Shown one piece after another: positions 37,501-48,618 of a stretch of 64,000 nt of DNA (positions within the stretch are counted from its first letter, which is position 1; each line of letters opens with the position of its first letter). Location: positions 5,518,001 through 5,582,000 of the forward strand of contig NC_060114.1 of NCBI RefSeq assembly GCF_021155765.1, in the 5' to 3' direction. The translations under genes and the position numbers were made by a program. This stretch comes from Diprion similis (lineage: Eukaryota > Arthropoda > Insecta > Hymenoptera > Diprionidae). The notes beneath the pieces were generated by a model, which had not been told where the DNA came from, did no database searches, and saw only the letters and a list, made by a program, of their open reading frames with translations.

Positions 37501-40500
37501 CCGAAAAGCCATGTACTCATGGTGGTCATGCCGACGACTGAAATTGATTTCACAAAAAAAGTTAATTTCGATATGAAGTCACTTTCTGTGACGTATACCG
37601 TGACTAAAAAGAATAGATGAACTATAACTGTGCTGTTGTAGTAGACATGAAAGTATGTAAAATCAGGGAAACACGAATTTGTATGTTAGATATTTTTAAG
37701 AATTTTCAAATACTGTGAAATTCATTAATCATTTCATGGAAAATTGCTGCATGAAAATTATTTTACTCACACAGCTTCTCATGCTCCACATATTTATTAG
37801 GTAAACAAGTGTTGACAGTTTGAATTTAAAGTATTAAACATAAGTTCTGATCCAGTTTTGAATTTAAGGGAATCGATTTTTCACTATAATAATCGACGTT
37901 CCTCTTGAACTTAGAATGTCCAAAATTGAAAATTGGCAGCTAAGCTAATTGGTAGTTAATAGCTAAGATGTTACGGGATATAGAAAAAACTTCCAGCAAA
38001 CACAAATGTTTATAAACGAACAATTACAAACAAAAAGAGAGACTTTTCAAATTTTTTTCTCGAAAATTAGTACCACGTGGTTTTCGGCGACGAATCTGAC
38101 ATTAGATTTAAAAAATTCTTCATCCAAGATGGCGGATTCAATATGGCTGCCTAAAATTATTTGCATTTTCACAATCTAATGTCAGATTCGTCAAAAGGTG
38201 CAGTAAAGAAACAAAAGAAAAATGCTAGTCGAGAAAATGGAAGAGATCGGATATGGACATTAAAAAGTCTTGTGTGAAATTTTCCGTTCCGAGACCAAAC
38301 TTCGAACAGTGTATATCTATATGTGTCGGTGGAAATGAAGCTTAAAGAAACGACAATAAACCTCACAATCAGTGTTTACAATGGGAGAAAGTCTATGCTG
38401 TTGTATTCCGTACACGGGATGCGCACCTTAAAACCTTCGTTTTTTATCTCTGTCTCTAATAGCAAGTTGAATTTTTTTAACAATAGATTCGAACTAATCA
38501 AGCAGCACTTTGATATCTTCACTCATCTAGTCTCCGAACGTATTTTTCACTGTATTGCGAGAATAACAGTCACGTGAAACGATCTATTTTTTTTATCATG
38601 GGAAATTTGTGAGAATTAGAAAAAAATATAGAGGATCCAGCCTGAATTGTTCAACTTTCACATGATAGACGTATTATTCGAATCTTTGAAACAGTGTTGA
38701 AAATTACGGTGAATCTACGGAGACGCTTAAAATTATTTTTACAATATGGAATTCGTTACTATGTTGATCCATCATTTTGCTTTTTTTTTCTCTTGACCCT
38801 CTTTTCTAACGACTGAGAGTTACTTTTCCAAAATTAGGTTAGAAATTCATTTTTATGAAAAATTAGGAGACCTGTCCTGATAAAAAATTTTTAACGTCTT
38901 TTTTTAAAAAGTTTTCCTTACAAAAATGTAAACATTCATCTGGAGTACCCAGTAATATAATAATTAATTCTTAAATTCAATAGAGTCTTTGCATAAAAGA
39001 AGTTTATCGAAGCAGAGAAAGAAAAAAATCAACGAGATCACGTTTTCTATTTTGTCGATTAAACAAAGATTGAAAAAAATAGCGCTGATTGAAAATAAGA
39101 AACCTAACACCACCCATGTGGATTAATTAACAGTGAAATTCCATGGTGTTTCCCACGATTACAGACACATACAAAAAATTTACTATGTATTAGTTTCTTC
39201 TGCGCATATAATACCCAATTATAAAATTTTTATTGAAAAACTGAGAATTTTTCCGGAAACACGTCAATCCTTTTAAAAACTGGAAAAATTTTTCCCTCAA
39301 ATCTGTTTGAAACAGATAGATTTTTGATCAAATATGAATCTATTGAATAATAATTGACTTGAAGTAAGAAGAAGAAACAAGACAAGAAGAACATTTAATT
39401 TGATCCGTTTGAAATTTATTTCAGCCTAATAAATTTTTGTTTCAAGCAATAAAAATTTTCTAATACATGCCTATAAATTTTTTATTCGAATGGATATTTT
39501 TTCTAAGTGATGATTCTGCCGATCAAAGATAAAAACAAAAACAAAAAAGGAAGAAACAAAAATGCAGACAACCAGTAATTTACAGGAAAGTACGAACCTG
39601 AAAATGCTCGTGTTCCTTGATATCGGTAAAAAAAATCGGAGCCTCCTTAGCTGCCCAATGATCCTGGGAGTAGATTGAGTTGACTTTCATAGTGGGTCGA
39701 TTTTTTTGTGGCGTGTTAATGAGCGCCTTGAAGTCCGTGTGATCGGGTGAGCTTTCAACATGGCCGCCAAGTCTGTCTTGAATCTCGTTCTTGTCGTAAT
39801 TAAGTGGCTTAACGGGGTTCAGGTGCCAAACCGCGCAATTGTTCGTCGGTGCGAAGACCGTTTGCGGACTTCCGGTTGCCGATTGGAAGTTCGGCAGCCT
39901 TCCGGTAGGCGGCGCGAGGATCGGCTCCGTCCTCGCGTGGAGCTTCGACTCGGTCCCGCGGCTCTTGCAGCGCTTACAGTCCTTCTTTTTTCGCCGGTGT
40001 CGCGCCTGGCCAACTTCCGGTTCCTTCTCGCTTCCGGTCACGCGCACCGATCGGCTTACATCGCGATTCCGACCCTCTGGGAGCCGCTTCAAAGGCATCG
40101 TCAGGGTTCGCTGGAGCCTTGAGATCACGTCGCCCGGATTCGACACGCCGCCCTCCGATTTCCCCAAGGTTCCAGCTTTCCAGACGCTTCCCAGGCTCTC
40201 AGGGACCGCTGAGAAACCCGGATTGTCCTTGCAGAACGACCCGATTTCTTCTTCTTCTTCTTTGTCTTCGTCTTCGTCTTCTTCTTCTTCTTCCAGGAAC
40301 ATTGGACCGGGAATTATATCCTCGTAGACGTGCGGCAAGTCCTCTTCCTTGTCCCGTATATTCCTCGGTGATGATTCTCCACGCAGAATTTTCCCATTAT
40401 AATCTGTCACCTTCGACAAGGAATCATCCATCGATTTTCCAAAGTCTTCTTCAAATCCGCGGTTCTCCATCTGAAAGCAAGAAATTCGAGTTTTAGATTC

Positions 40501-43500
40501 TCAACTTGAGTCAAGAATCCTACAGGATCATTCAAGACATCCATTTGCTTGTATATTTTTTCTGCTATGTACCACGTATAGTTCCGTTTTTTCTCGAAAT
40601 GTTTTTTACACTTCAAATGGGATAAACATTTCCTGTGAATCTAGGCTGGATCATTCAATGAGGCTGAAGTTAGTAACGTTAACGTAACTAACGAATAATC
40701 ATCGTTGCACGATTTTAGAATTCCTTTGAAAGAATTGGCCTTTCAAAATAATAATATGTTTCATTTATCATGGTTTACTAAATATCAGATATTCCTATGG
40801 GTGCAAAGTAACGATTTTTCCTAAACATGCAGCACTTCACCATCATATCATTCACCTAAACATTTCACAAATTAGAAATTACAGATAAATTGCCTCAAAT
40901 CGAACTTTTTTTTTTTTGTTTTTGCATAATTTTGATTTTTCCTATACTGTTATAGAAAAGCTGTTTTAATTGCAACACCGAAAATATTCGATGAGAGATT
41001 ATACCATTTAATACTGATTTCGACACTATTTGGTGTCAAGACTAGCTCTGTTTTTGGTTAAAAATGCTGAAAAATTAGCGAATGTTTATTTGAAAATCCG
41101 ATGATTGCTAAATATTATCGACAATTTCACATAGAATTTGATACTTATATGAGCTTCTAATTTATTACCATAATTTTTGTACGTCTTCTAGATCTTCGGT
41201 AATGATCTTTTAAATTTTTAATGAATAAATATTCAGAACTGATTTATTGTATATAAATTTGGTTCAGAATTCATCAGCCAAAAAATTTTAAATCGCCAAA
41301 AAAATGAAACCATTCATACAAAATTGTACAGAGATATTTAAAAAACGATGATTACAGAATAATTTTGAAGAAAAAAAGTTTTTTTGTTTATTGTTGTTGT
41401 TGTTGTTACTGTTGTTGTTGTTTTTTAAGAGAAAAAAATGAGCCTGTAGCGAAAAAAAGAAACATTTGGATTTGGAAAAAAAAATCTTGTTTTTCGATCG
41501 TACTACAGAAGTCAAAATGTTGACGAAGATACACTCATTGTATGAAAAAATTTACTTCCGGTTAGTCGTAGTTCAGGTACACAAAATGAAAAAATTGAAT
41601 AATAATAAATTAAAGAGAGGAGCGAAAACGGAGAACAAGAAAAAGCGGGACGCGACTAAATCGACGTTAACGATCGAGCGGCTACAAGATCGTTGGAAGA
41701 TCGTTGAATGACCGTAGGAAAGTCGATAAACGACAGGTGGGGTCACGATAGCCGACTAAAAAATGGATCGGTAGGCATGAATGAGTGAGAAAATTGAGTA
41801 CCGTTACATTCGGAATAATAAAAAGAAATTTCTTGCACCATTTTGATTGTGCTTAAATTCGATATCCATTGTAATTAAATTTGGCTCATGCATATTGCTA
41901 AAAAAATATAAACGAAAATTTAAATATTTTTGATATTTTTTCGTTTATTATCAATTTATGTAAGTTTTGATATACAATTAAATGAAGAAATAGTTTTAAA
42001 AGAATGTAAATCTTTTGTTACGTCAATAAAAATCCTTTGAAAATTTATTGCAATTAATTTACAATATTCAGTATAAAATAATCGTTTTTAATTGGATAAA
42101 ATGAGAGATTATTTGATTATAATTTAAGAAGCAGAAATAAGGAATGTTTTAAGGAAACTTTTTTAACGTCAAAAAAGGTGAAATTTGTACAAAAATGAGC
42201 TGAAAATCAATGTAACATCTCTGAACATAATTATTGCCGATCTAGCATTGTGATTTTTTGATCCGATTATTTTTCGATTGTCTCGTATCTATTTCATGTG
42301 AAAAAAAAGTAATGCTGTCGAAATACGGATAACGCCATTGACTGTGGCAGGAAAACTGTGTAAAACTTATTTTTTCAAATTTTTTTACCTTGATAATCAC
42401 TCCTAATTGATTTTAACTCCTTGAAAGGGCTTTTGGGGCACTGATTAATATTAAAATGAAGATCGGATTTCACGTTTAAAAATAATTTTTTAGTATTTCA
42501 AGTCAATTTAAAGGGTGAGAGAAAAAAAACATTTTTTTTATCAATATTAAGGGCCATCCTAATGTATAAGTATAATATGAATAATGCTTGATTGACACGA
42601 TAATTAAAATTACTCGACGTTTCAAAGAGATTTCATTAAATTTTGTTAGAACATTCATTTCCCGTGTATCAACACACAATTATTATATTGTTAATTTCAT
42701 TTTCGCCAAATTAATGTACATCCTAATTTACACACCTTAGAATTAGATTCAAACATAGATATAAAAAAAAACTTTCTATTTCGTTCACACAATTTTCGTA
42801 TAATGAATTTCACGCGATTTATTTCTATACCCGTGAAAGGTGAAGAACATATTCAATTTCAAAATGGCGAATAGAATTTCATCGCTGAGCTTTCACTCCG
42901 TTCCAGTGTTTCCTTTCTTCGAAATTTACCGACAGATTGATTTAAGGAGATGAAAAAAAATGATTGCAAGCCTCTGATATTTCAATCAAACGTTTCCTCT
43001 ACATTTCGTAAAATTGCTGTAGAATAAAATGGATTTTTATAGTACATATAAAATTCGCGTCAACTGTTGCAGTGTTCAAAATTTAAACCAAAATATATCG
43101 AGCATCGATCGTCAAGATCGATGCGTTCGTGTGGGTGAAATTGTACACATTGTGCGGTGATCATCGAGGCATGATGAAACCTGATCATCCAGCATTACAT
43201 TACCAACAGCGGCGGGAAGTTTCATTGAGCATCTATATCAACCTATCATTGTTGGATTTTTTTACAGGTGATCGGTTGTGTGAATACACAATTCCTCTCT
43301 TGTCCCATTCGGTATTACACACTGAATTTATACGCCATTTCCCAGTTTATTTATTCGATTGTCAGGTAGAAAAAAAAAAGAAAGCAAATAAAAAAAAAAG
43401 GAGTGATTATTCTGTCTTTCCTTTTCCTCTCTGTTTCTGTTTCTCTTTTTTCTTCTACCAGTGTGTAAATCAAAGCGGGAAAAACTAGGACGAAAGCAAG

Positions 43501-44168
43501 AAATTTATGCTCGGATTCGCTTCTTTTTTTCATGCGAACTGTTACAATGCAGAGTTACCGTGATGGCAGATGAGACTTGTAATTTTTTACCAACGAGATG
43601 CAAGTGACCGTGGGAAAATGATTCGGTGTTTAATCAACCGTACAAGGTATGTTATAATATAATATTAGAAATACCGGTACAAAATAATGGGGAGGGAAAA
43701 ATTCGTGAACTTTTTGTCGCAATTTTCATACTTAGAATATTTTCATTCATCTCTCCATGTTACTCGCAAAATTATGCATCGAATGGATTTTCATTAACGT
43801 AGATTTTTTATATCTCTACAGTTCTTTCTTCAATCAAGCCAATGTGTCAAATAAATTTTCTTTCGAACATCGATATTTACGAAAATGTCTATAATTTTGA
43901 AAGTTTTTTGTTTTTCAACACAAGACTTTTTGAACACGTTCAAAAAATAAATAAATAAATAAATAAATGTAAAAAATAAAAAAAAAAACGAAAGGAGAAA
44001 CAGGACTTCAAACGAAGTAGAAGGAAATTTGAAAAAAATGCAAACTTTGATTGAACCTTGATAATTGACGTTCGAACGCAATTTCGACTATAAAAAAATC
44101 TAATAATCAGTGGAAAATCACCAGCTTCCAGACCCCTTCGAACTTCAGCGTCCACAATTGGGTTACAG

Positions 44169-44210
<42 letters not shown>

Positions 44211-44335
44211 ACATATATATTGCTTATGTACGTTCTATGTCCATAGTTATATATAAGTGTGTGTCTAGTTAAAAACTTGGAACGAACCTTCAATCGAACG
44301 TCAACGCTCGGGTCACGTCCTGCTCCAGATGACAT
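19538..44335 (-). CDS. Type II membrane protein with four LDL-receptor class A modules
   Basis: Nine exons deduced: 44288-44335, 39598-40470, 30402-30645, 26436-26702, 25462-25639, 23856-23983, 22085-22204, 21001-21148, 19538-19637; phases 0,0,1,1,2,1,1,2 agree throughout and give 701 aa ending in TAA. Residues 1-364 are a cytoplasmic tail with an [16 protein letters not shown] block and a basic [15 protein letters not shown] segment. A single membrane helix (about 365-388, [13 protein letters not shown] onward) follows Arg/Lys, so the C terminus should be outside. Then come a Ser/Thr-rich stalk, a Cys-rich module ([11 protein letters not shown] to LINTQRC) and four LDL-A repeats with the Ca-binding SDE/TDE motif. 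The layout recalls the N-terminal half of Corin-type proteins, but I see no frizzled, SRCR or protease domain, so I leave it unnamed. The first two donors are both GTTCGT. The 5' exon ([10 protein letters not shown]) is the least certain part; exon 2 itself begins with ATG. Confidence 0.82.
19961..20320. repeat. Foldback element in last intron of the LDL-A gene
   Basis: Imperfect inverted repeat: left arm about 19961-20093, AT-rich loop 20094-20158, right arm 20159-20320. Paired landmarks are GTTAGCATCACTTGCGGGA with TTCCCGCACGTGATGCCAAC, and GTGATGTTTCACCAG with the complement of CTCGTGAAACATCAC. The right arm contains an extra partial duplication (GAAACAACA repeated). No target duplication was identified. 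It would fold into a hairpin of about 130 bp in the pre-mRNA. Confidence 0.75.
25381..25410 (+). other. G-quadruplex-type G-rich tract
   Basis: Four runs of 4-5 G separated by one to three bases (GGGGAGGGG, then GAGAGGGGGAGGGGGAGG). It sits about 55-80 bases beyond the 25462 splice donor of the LDL-A gene, on the strand opposite the transcript, so the RNA would be C-rich while the non-template strand of any antisense transcript would be G-rich. Confidence 0.5.
25830..25921. repeat. Dispersed repeat, copy 2 (LDL-A gene intron)
   Basis: The second copy of the sequence at 5436-5528, direct orientation, about 75% identical by eye. It lies in the intron between exons 26436-26702 and 25462-25639 and is followed after some 50 bases by a T-run (25979-26002). 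Confidence 0.45.
29240..29540. repeat. Dispersed repeat pair, left member
   Basis: Similar to 32315-32600 in direct orientation with many differences (perhaps 60-65% by eye). Shared order of motifs: ATACAGTC then TTAA-TGTTTTC, ACAATGAAAA or ACAAAATGAAAA, TTACTATTCT, CCATATTTTCT. No coding. Probably an old non-autonomous element. Confidence 0.4.
32315..32600. repeat. Dispersed repeat pair, right member
   Basis: Direct-orientation relative of 29240-29540; the transmembrane-helix exon (30402-30645) lies between the two copies. See the left member for shared motifs. Confidence 0.4.
36320..37349. repeat. ~1-kb palindromic foldback element
   Basis: Near-palindrome centred close to 36846 with arms of roughly 480-500 bases. 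Matching landmarks on the two arms: GATTTTCGGGAAAATCCCCC with its complement near 37265-37285, TTTCAACTTTAGAGTGAAAA with its complement at 37180-37200, GATTCAGGGGTGGAC with its complement near 36918-36932. A run of 14 G (36377-36390) faces a run of 15 C (37299-37313). The outermost part (GGATCGAACCGGGG with the complement of CCCGGTTAAATCC) extends past a T-rich insertion on the left. Each arm is itself built of related subunits of about 170 bases. No coding sequence. Confidence 0.85.
38089..38192. repeat. Small hairpin with perfect 20-bp arms
   Basis: GACGAATCTGACATTAGATT at 38089-38108 is exactly complementary to 38173-38192, with 64 bases between. The loop carries AAGATGGCGGAT and ATATGGCTGCC. 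Probably a tiny MITE or MITE fragment in the intron of the LDL-A gene. Confidence 0.7.
40246..40293. repeat. CTT/GTC codon-repeat tract in exon 2 of the LDL-A gene
   Basis: A trinucleotide-rich tract (TTC TTC ... GTC TTC) that encodes the Glu/Asp block of the cytoplasmic tail on the minus strand. Its repeated triplets make length variation between individuals likely. Confidence 0.7.
44171..44206. repeat. (TA)18 microsatellite
   Basis: An uninterrupted TA run of 36 bases, about 80 bases into the first intron of the LDL-A gene. Confidence 0.95.
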
Positions 44336-45689
44336 CGTCACGTTTCAAAACAAAACGAGAAACCACGACACAAAAACTTTTTTTATAAACGAAATGAAAG
44401 AAAAAAGCACTCTAGATTACCTCGGAACTTGAACGAGTCGAGAGAACTGCAGGATTTAAAATCAACAGACCGTTACTGTACAGTTTAATTCTACTTACAA
44501 TTAATATTGACACAGAATTAACACGAGCACACATATTATTGAATGTACTTTTTGGCTGTGACAGAAATAATTAGCGCGACAGAAAAAAAAACAAAAAAAC
44601 AAGACACCCATACACAGACCGCATCAGTAAACAGAAACACAAAAGTATATTGTTATAATCCGATGATTGCACGATGACACTTTATAAATTATGTATAATA
44701 AAACAATCTGTACGACGATCGAAAGTTTCGTATACATAAAAAACAATAATACACTTCAAACTAACCGCGGTGGAGAAATAAACTTTGCGCGGGAGTTTCG
44801 AACTCACTTTCAGATTCAAATTTGAATCCAGATTGTTTTCCGCCACTTTTCGTCCGTTCGTCGTTTGTTACCGAAAAAAAGATTCGCGTTCCGAGTTTAA
44901 CGGAAGATGAAGATATAATCACGTTCGAATTTTCAAATTCTTAACAACCGCGGTGGCGCCGTTCTCTATAAATTTGGCGATTCACCGCCGATGGGCGCTT
45001 CATTTCCGGAATGGCGGATCGCCGCTCCGACTCATCTCATTTAATACACGTTTACAGGTTAGAATTACAGCTTTGATTCCACCGCGCGTTTCAAAGAGTG
45101 ACGTCCTCTCGGCGCTCCCGACGCCAACCGACTGTTACGTTCATGATCCTGAGACGTTTAACGACGCTGCTCGCCCGTCACGCCACTCACAATCAGTGTT
45201 GCCGTGCTTCAGGGGCTGGAGTGTTACTCCGCGAGTCTTCTGTCTCTGTGTGGCGCCTTTATTCTCTTACTCGCGGTGTACGCGTACCCATAAAATCTAC
45301 ATACACAATTGAACTTCCTTTGATGGAGAGGGGAGGAGGTATGTGCCTGTTGGTCACGTTGTGTGAGGGGAAATTTTAGGTATAAGGCAATAATTTAGGT
45401 GTGTATATACATGTATATATTATATATATATAATTATATATATATATATAGGTATATATTAGGATGGGCAAAAAAAATGACTATTTTTTTTTTTAAATCA
45501 CCGTGAAAGTATCGTTGAAGATGGTGGACAAAAAACAAAATTCTGTAAAATTTTGAATTCTTAATATTAATATTAAAAGATGCCTATTTGCCATTTTCCG
45601 TTTAAGTGACACAAGAATTATTATTATTTTTTTTTCTGTACTTCTGGAATTTTATTAAGCAACAACGGATTGGTGTATCGTAAGGAGTA

Positions 45690-45721
<32 letters not shown>

Positions 45722-46014
45722 AGGAAATTTTCGTCATCTTCAACGATATTTTGACTTAACAACTTAAGAAAAAAAGAAATTATTTCACCAAAATTCCCCA
45801 GATACCGTCAATAAGTAAAATTTCTTTTTTCTTAATTTGTTAATCCGACTTCGTTTCCGACATGTGAAAACATAATTCAATGTAGAATCTTCCGCTCTAC
45901 ACGATGATCAAGTCATTTTTCATCTATCCACAGCAGTTTTTCAGGCAATTACAAAAAACATCAAATCTGGCTATTTTCTCGAAACTCCGACTATGCAGCT
46001 CAAAAATTACTTCA
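44336..46014. other. 5' flank of the LDL-A gene with TA microsatellites
   Basis: The part nearest the gene (about 44760-45260) is GC-richer and includes CCGCGGTGG twice (44766 and 44949), a plausible promoter zone for the minus-strand gene, but I cannot fix a start site. TA repeats occur at 45418-45450 and 45690-45717. Between and around them, ATCGTTGAAGATG (about 45512) is inverted near 45737-45749, possibly the ends of a small element. No coding seen. Confidence 0.4.
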
Positions 46015-47060
46015 GATTTGAGTTCGTGAGGGTCGGCAACCCCTGTAATCCAAAATGCAACCACGAGTCGAATATTTTTTATTCAGACCCACTTTGATTG
46101 AACTACATAATTGGGTCATCCCTCTTGTGGCGAATATTGGTTACGATTACGTCACGCGTTTTCCAAGACTTAACTACCGGTCAATGACAGGTACTTTATG
46201 CGCAGCCCGCGACTTTGTCGTTGACACGATATCCTACAAGTGTCCAGTCGCTGCACCTTACCGTCCAGGTTGCCTATCGTTGGGGGCCCTTTGACAGAAG
46301 CATGTACGTAGGACGTCTCCAGGCCAAAGTTGCCGGTTTACAGCAATTCAGTCTTTACTTCCATCCATTTCGTCCTATAAGCAGTGGCCATCTGCTCACG
46401 ATATAGCTATCAAGGGGATCATGCAGTCACACGATGTCTTATTGTTAGTGCACCTCAGAGTCATTGCAACAATGACTCACATTGATAGTGGTCCTTCCAT
46501 GCCTCTACAGGAAGTCAGCATCGGTTCTCGAAGATGTCTCGACAACGGTAACAAACTTAAAGGGGCGGCTGGCTTCTCTTGGAGAAGCGGTGAATCGGTT
46601 GTCGGGAGAATTGTACACGCATAGGGAGGTGGATTCTCACCAATTCAAGGTCACCGGTGCCGTCTGCTACTAGCAATTGAACTTGCGTAGCAGACGACAC
46701 CTCGAGAAATATACATCCTTTGTACACCGGCAGCTGAAGTGGTACGAGAGGTTCCGTTGGACGGTAGTACCTACATTGGATAGTCGGTAGATGAAGTCAT
46801 CGAGAACGGAAAACGGATGTCATCGGTAGTTGTTGGTCTCTCGGTGGTCGGGATCGTCGTTGTGGCATCTTGTTTGCTTGCACCGAAGCGCGGAGTTGCA
46901 GAATTTACAAAGAAAGAATAATAGTTACTAGTAGTTATTATTCTATTGCCTATTTTCTATCGAGTTCCGGGAGTTTCCTTCGGATGTGTGCCCTTGTGAC
47001 ACGACGGGCCATTCTAAAATGCCACGTTACAATACATGTGGTGTCCAGGACCAACATCGC
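46015..47060. other. GC-richer patch of unknown nature
   Basis: About 1 kb with near-balanced base composition and few homopolymer runs, flanked by strongly AT-rich DNA. Several short open frames exist but none shows a domain, signal peptide or splice chain. It contains a perfect-looking hairpin at 46657-46700. It could be a non-coding RNA, an old insertion or a decayed gene. Confidence 0.4.
46657..46700. other. Stem-loop, 14-bp stem
   Basis: GTGCCGTCTGCTAC (46657-46670) pairs with GTAGCAGACGACAC (46687-46700) with one mismatch around a 16-base loop. It is too short for a typical miRNA precursor and is not followed by a T-run. Confidence 0.55.
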
Positions 47061-48283
47061 TACTCTTGATTTTACTTACACGGTTAGAAAAAATTGTCCC
47101 TACAGGATCACAAAAATTTTTGGATTGATTTAACCATTTTCTAACGCATTACTAGCTGGAAAATAACTGAAAATTACAAATTAAATGTTGATATGACAAT
47201 TCAAATGTCAAAATCACAAAAATGTGTGTCATATTGACTAAGAGAAACGTAACAAATAACACAAATGTAAAGTGCACCTACTGAATTTGTGTAACAGTGA
47301 CAATGATTAGTATTTCCTTCGTTTGTTTTTTTAGAATCCAAAAAATCTTGATTTTCGTGTATTTGATTACATAAGTGTTGATAATAAGAAAAAACAATAA
47401 TAATGATAATTTTGCGATGGTTAATTATCAATTATTAGGTAGTGTTGATTGTTGATATATTCAAATTTATACCTACTCGACAGCGTTATCTTACAATTGG
47501 TTGCAGTATTGATATTGCAGATCAGAAAGAACGTTAAATTGTCCGCGATTTGAAGAATGATGAGATAAAAATGATAAAATTAAGAAAAATAAGAGGAATA
47601 TGTTGTTGGAAACTTTAGTGCTCACTGGCATGGATTCTCGGTTGCAAGGAAAGCTGGAATCGTTTTATTGTACAAGCTCATCTTTTTTTATAAATATTCG
47701 GAACTGATTTAGTTGTAGGGATTCGGTAAATGAAGAAAAAGGCGAATTTTTATGAGGCTTGCTTAAAAGGGTGAAAAAATTATTTCGAAATTCGATTGAG
47801 GTTGGAAGTTGTTCTAAAATACACAAAACACATAAACGTTGTCTACGATACTTGGTTAGTAAAATTTCCATTCCGCCAGATTTAATCTTCGTTTATTACT
47901 CCTTTTCTCAATTCAGTACCTACCCATGATTTGCAAGACAGAATATTAAGGTTTAATAGGGAAAAAGAATATTTAAAAAAAGAAACTTCTCATGTACAAG
48001 AATTTAATTTACTCAAACGTCTGACACAGTGCTTAAGTTTTGACAGTTTTGACGTTTATTTTTTTTTTTAGAATTATTTCTTTTTCGAAAATTTGTATAA
48101 TTATAAGATCGTACATAAAAGACTACTGAGTTATTCAGTATTATTATTATTATATTTATCGCGCAAAGTGAGACCTATTCAGATCAAATCGCATGAATCA
48201 ACGTGTCGAACATATCGATAGTTGACTGTCGATAGAAGCCCCTCAATGTCCCGACAGGATTAAGTTTTAGTCTGTTACATGTA
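47061..48283. other. Intergenic, nothing identified
   Basis: AT-rich sequence with only short chance reading frames. No repeats, RNA genes or splice-supported exons were recognised. Confidence 0.5.
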
Positions 48284-48618
48284 GGGGGAGGGTGGGGCAA
48301 ATTGGGCACCTTAAAATTCTGAATGTCTCAAAAAATTTGGGGGCAAAGTGGGCTCTTGGGACAAAGTGGGCACCTCAAAAGTCTGGTTATCTCAAAAAAT
48401 TTTGGGGCAATGTGGACACTTTAAAGTTTTTTGATATCTCAAGAAACTTGTGGGCAAAATGGGCACCTTAAAATTTTTTAAATAACAAGGGATAAAATTA
48501 ACTACCTGAATTATTTATTAAATATATGAATTATTCGGCAATCATAATTACTCTAAAACATTTTATTCTGATATAAGGCATTATTTTTTTAAGGGGCCCA
48601 CTTTGCCCCACCCTCCCC
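48284..48618. mobile_element. Non-autonomous TIR element (MITE), GGGGCAAA-type
   Basis: Terminal inverted repeats of about 28 bases: GGGGAGGGTGGGGCAAATTG at the left and CCACTTTGCCCCACCCTCCCC-type ending at the right (48618), about 25 of 28 positions complementary. Between them, two to three degenerate tandem subunits of about 60 bases repeat GGGCAAAGTGGGC-like words followed by TCTCAAAAAA. Length about 335 bases, no coding. Target duplication not clear. Confidence 0.75.

Larger units (their letters stand above)
30646..39597. other. 9-kb intron of the LDL-A gene
   Basis: The largest intron of the gene. It contains GC-richer patches at about 31680-32140, 33600-33780 and 35940-36340 amid AT-rich sequence, long A runs near 31370, 32680 and 34200, one member of a dispersed repeat pair (32315-32600), a ~1-kb palindrome (36320-37349) and a small hairpin (38089-38192). 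Candidate alternative exons are described among the findings. Apart from these I see nothing. Confidence 0.6.

Noticed and set aside
45475-45760. Small TIR element around the (TA)14 run
   Set aside because: Only about 13 bases are clearly inverted and the ends cannot be defined.
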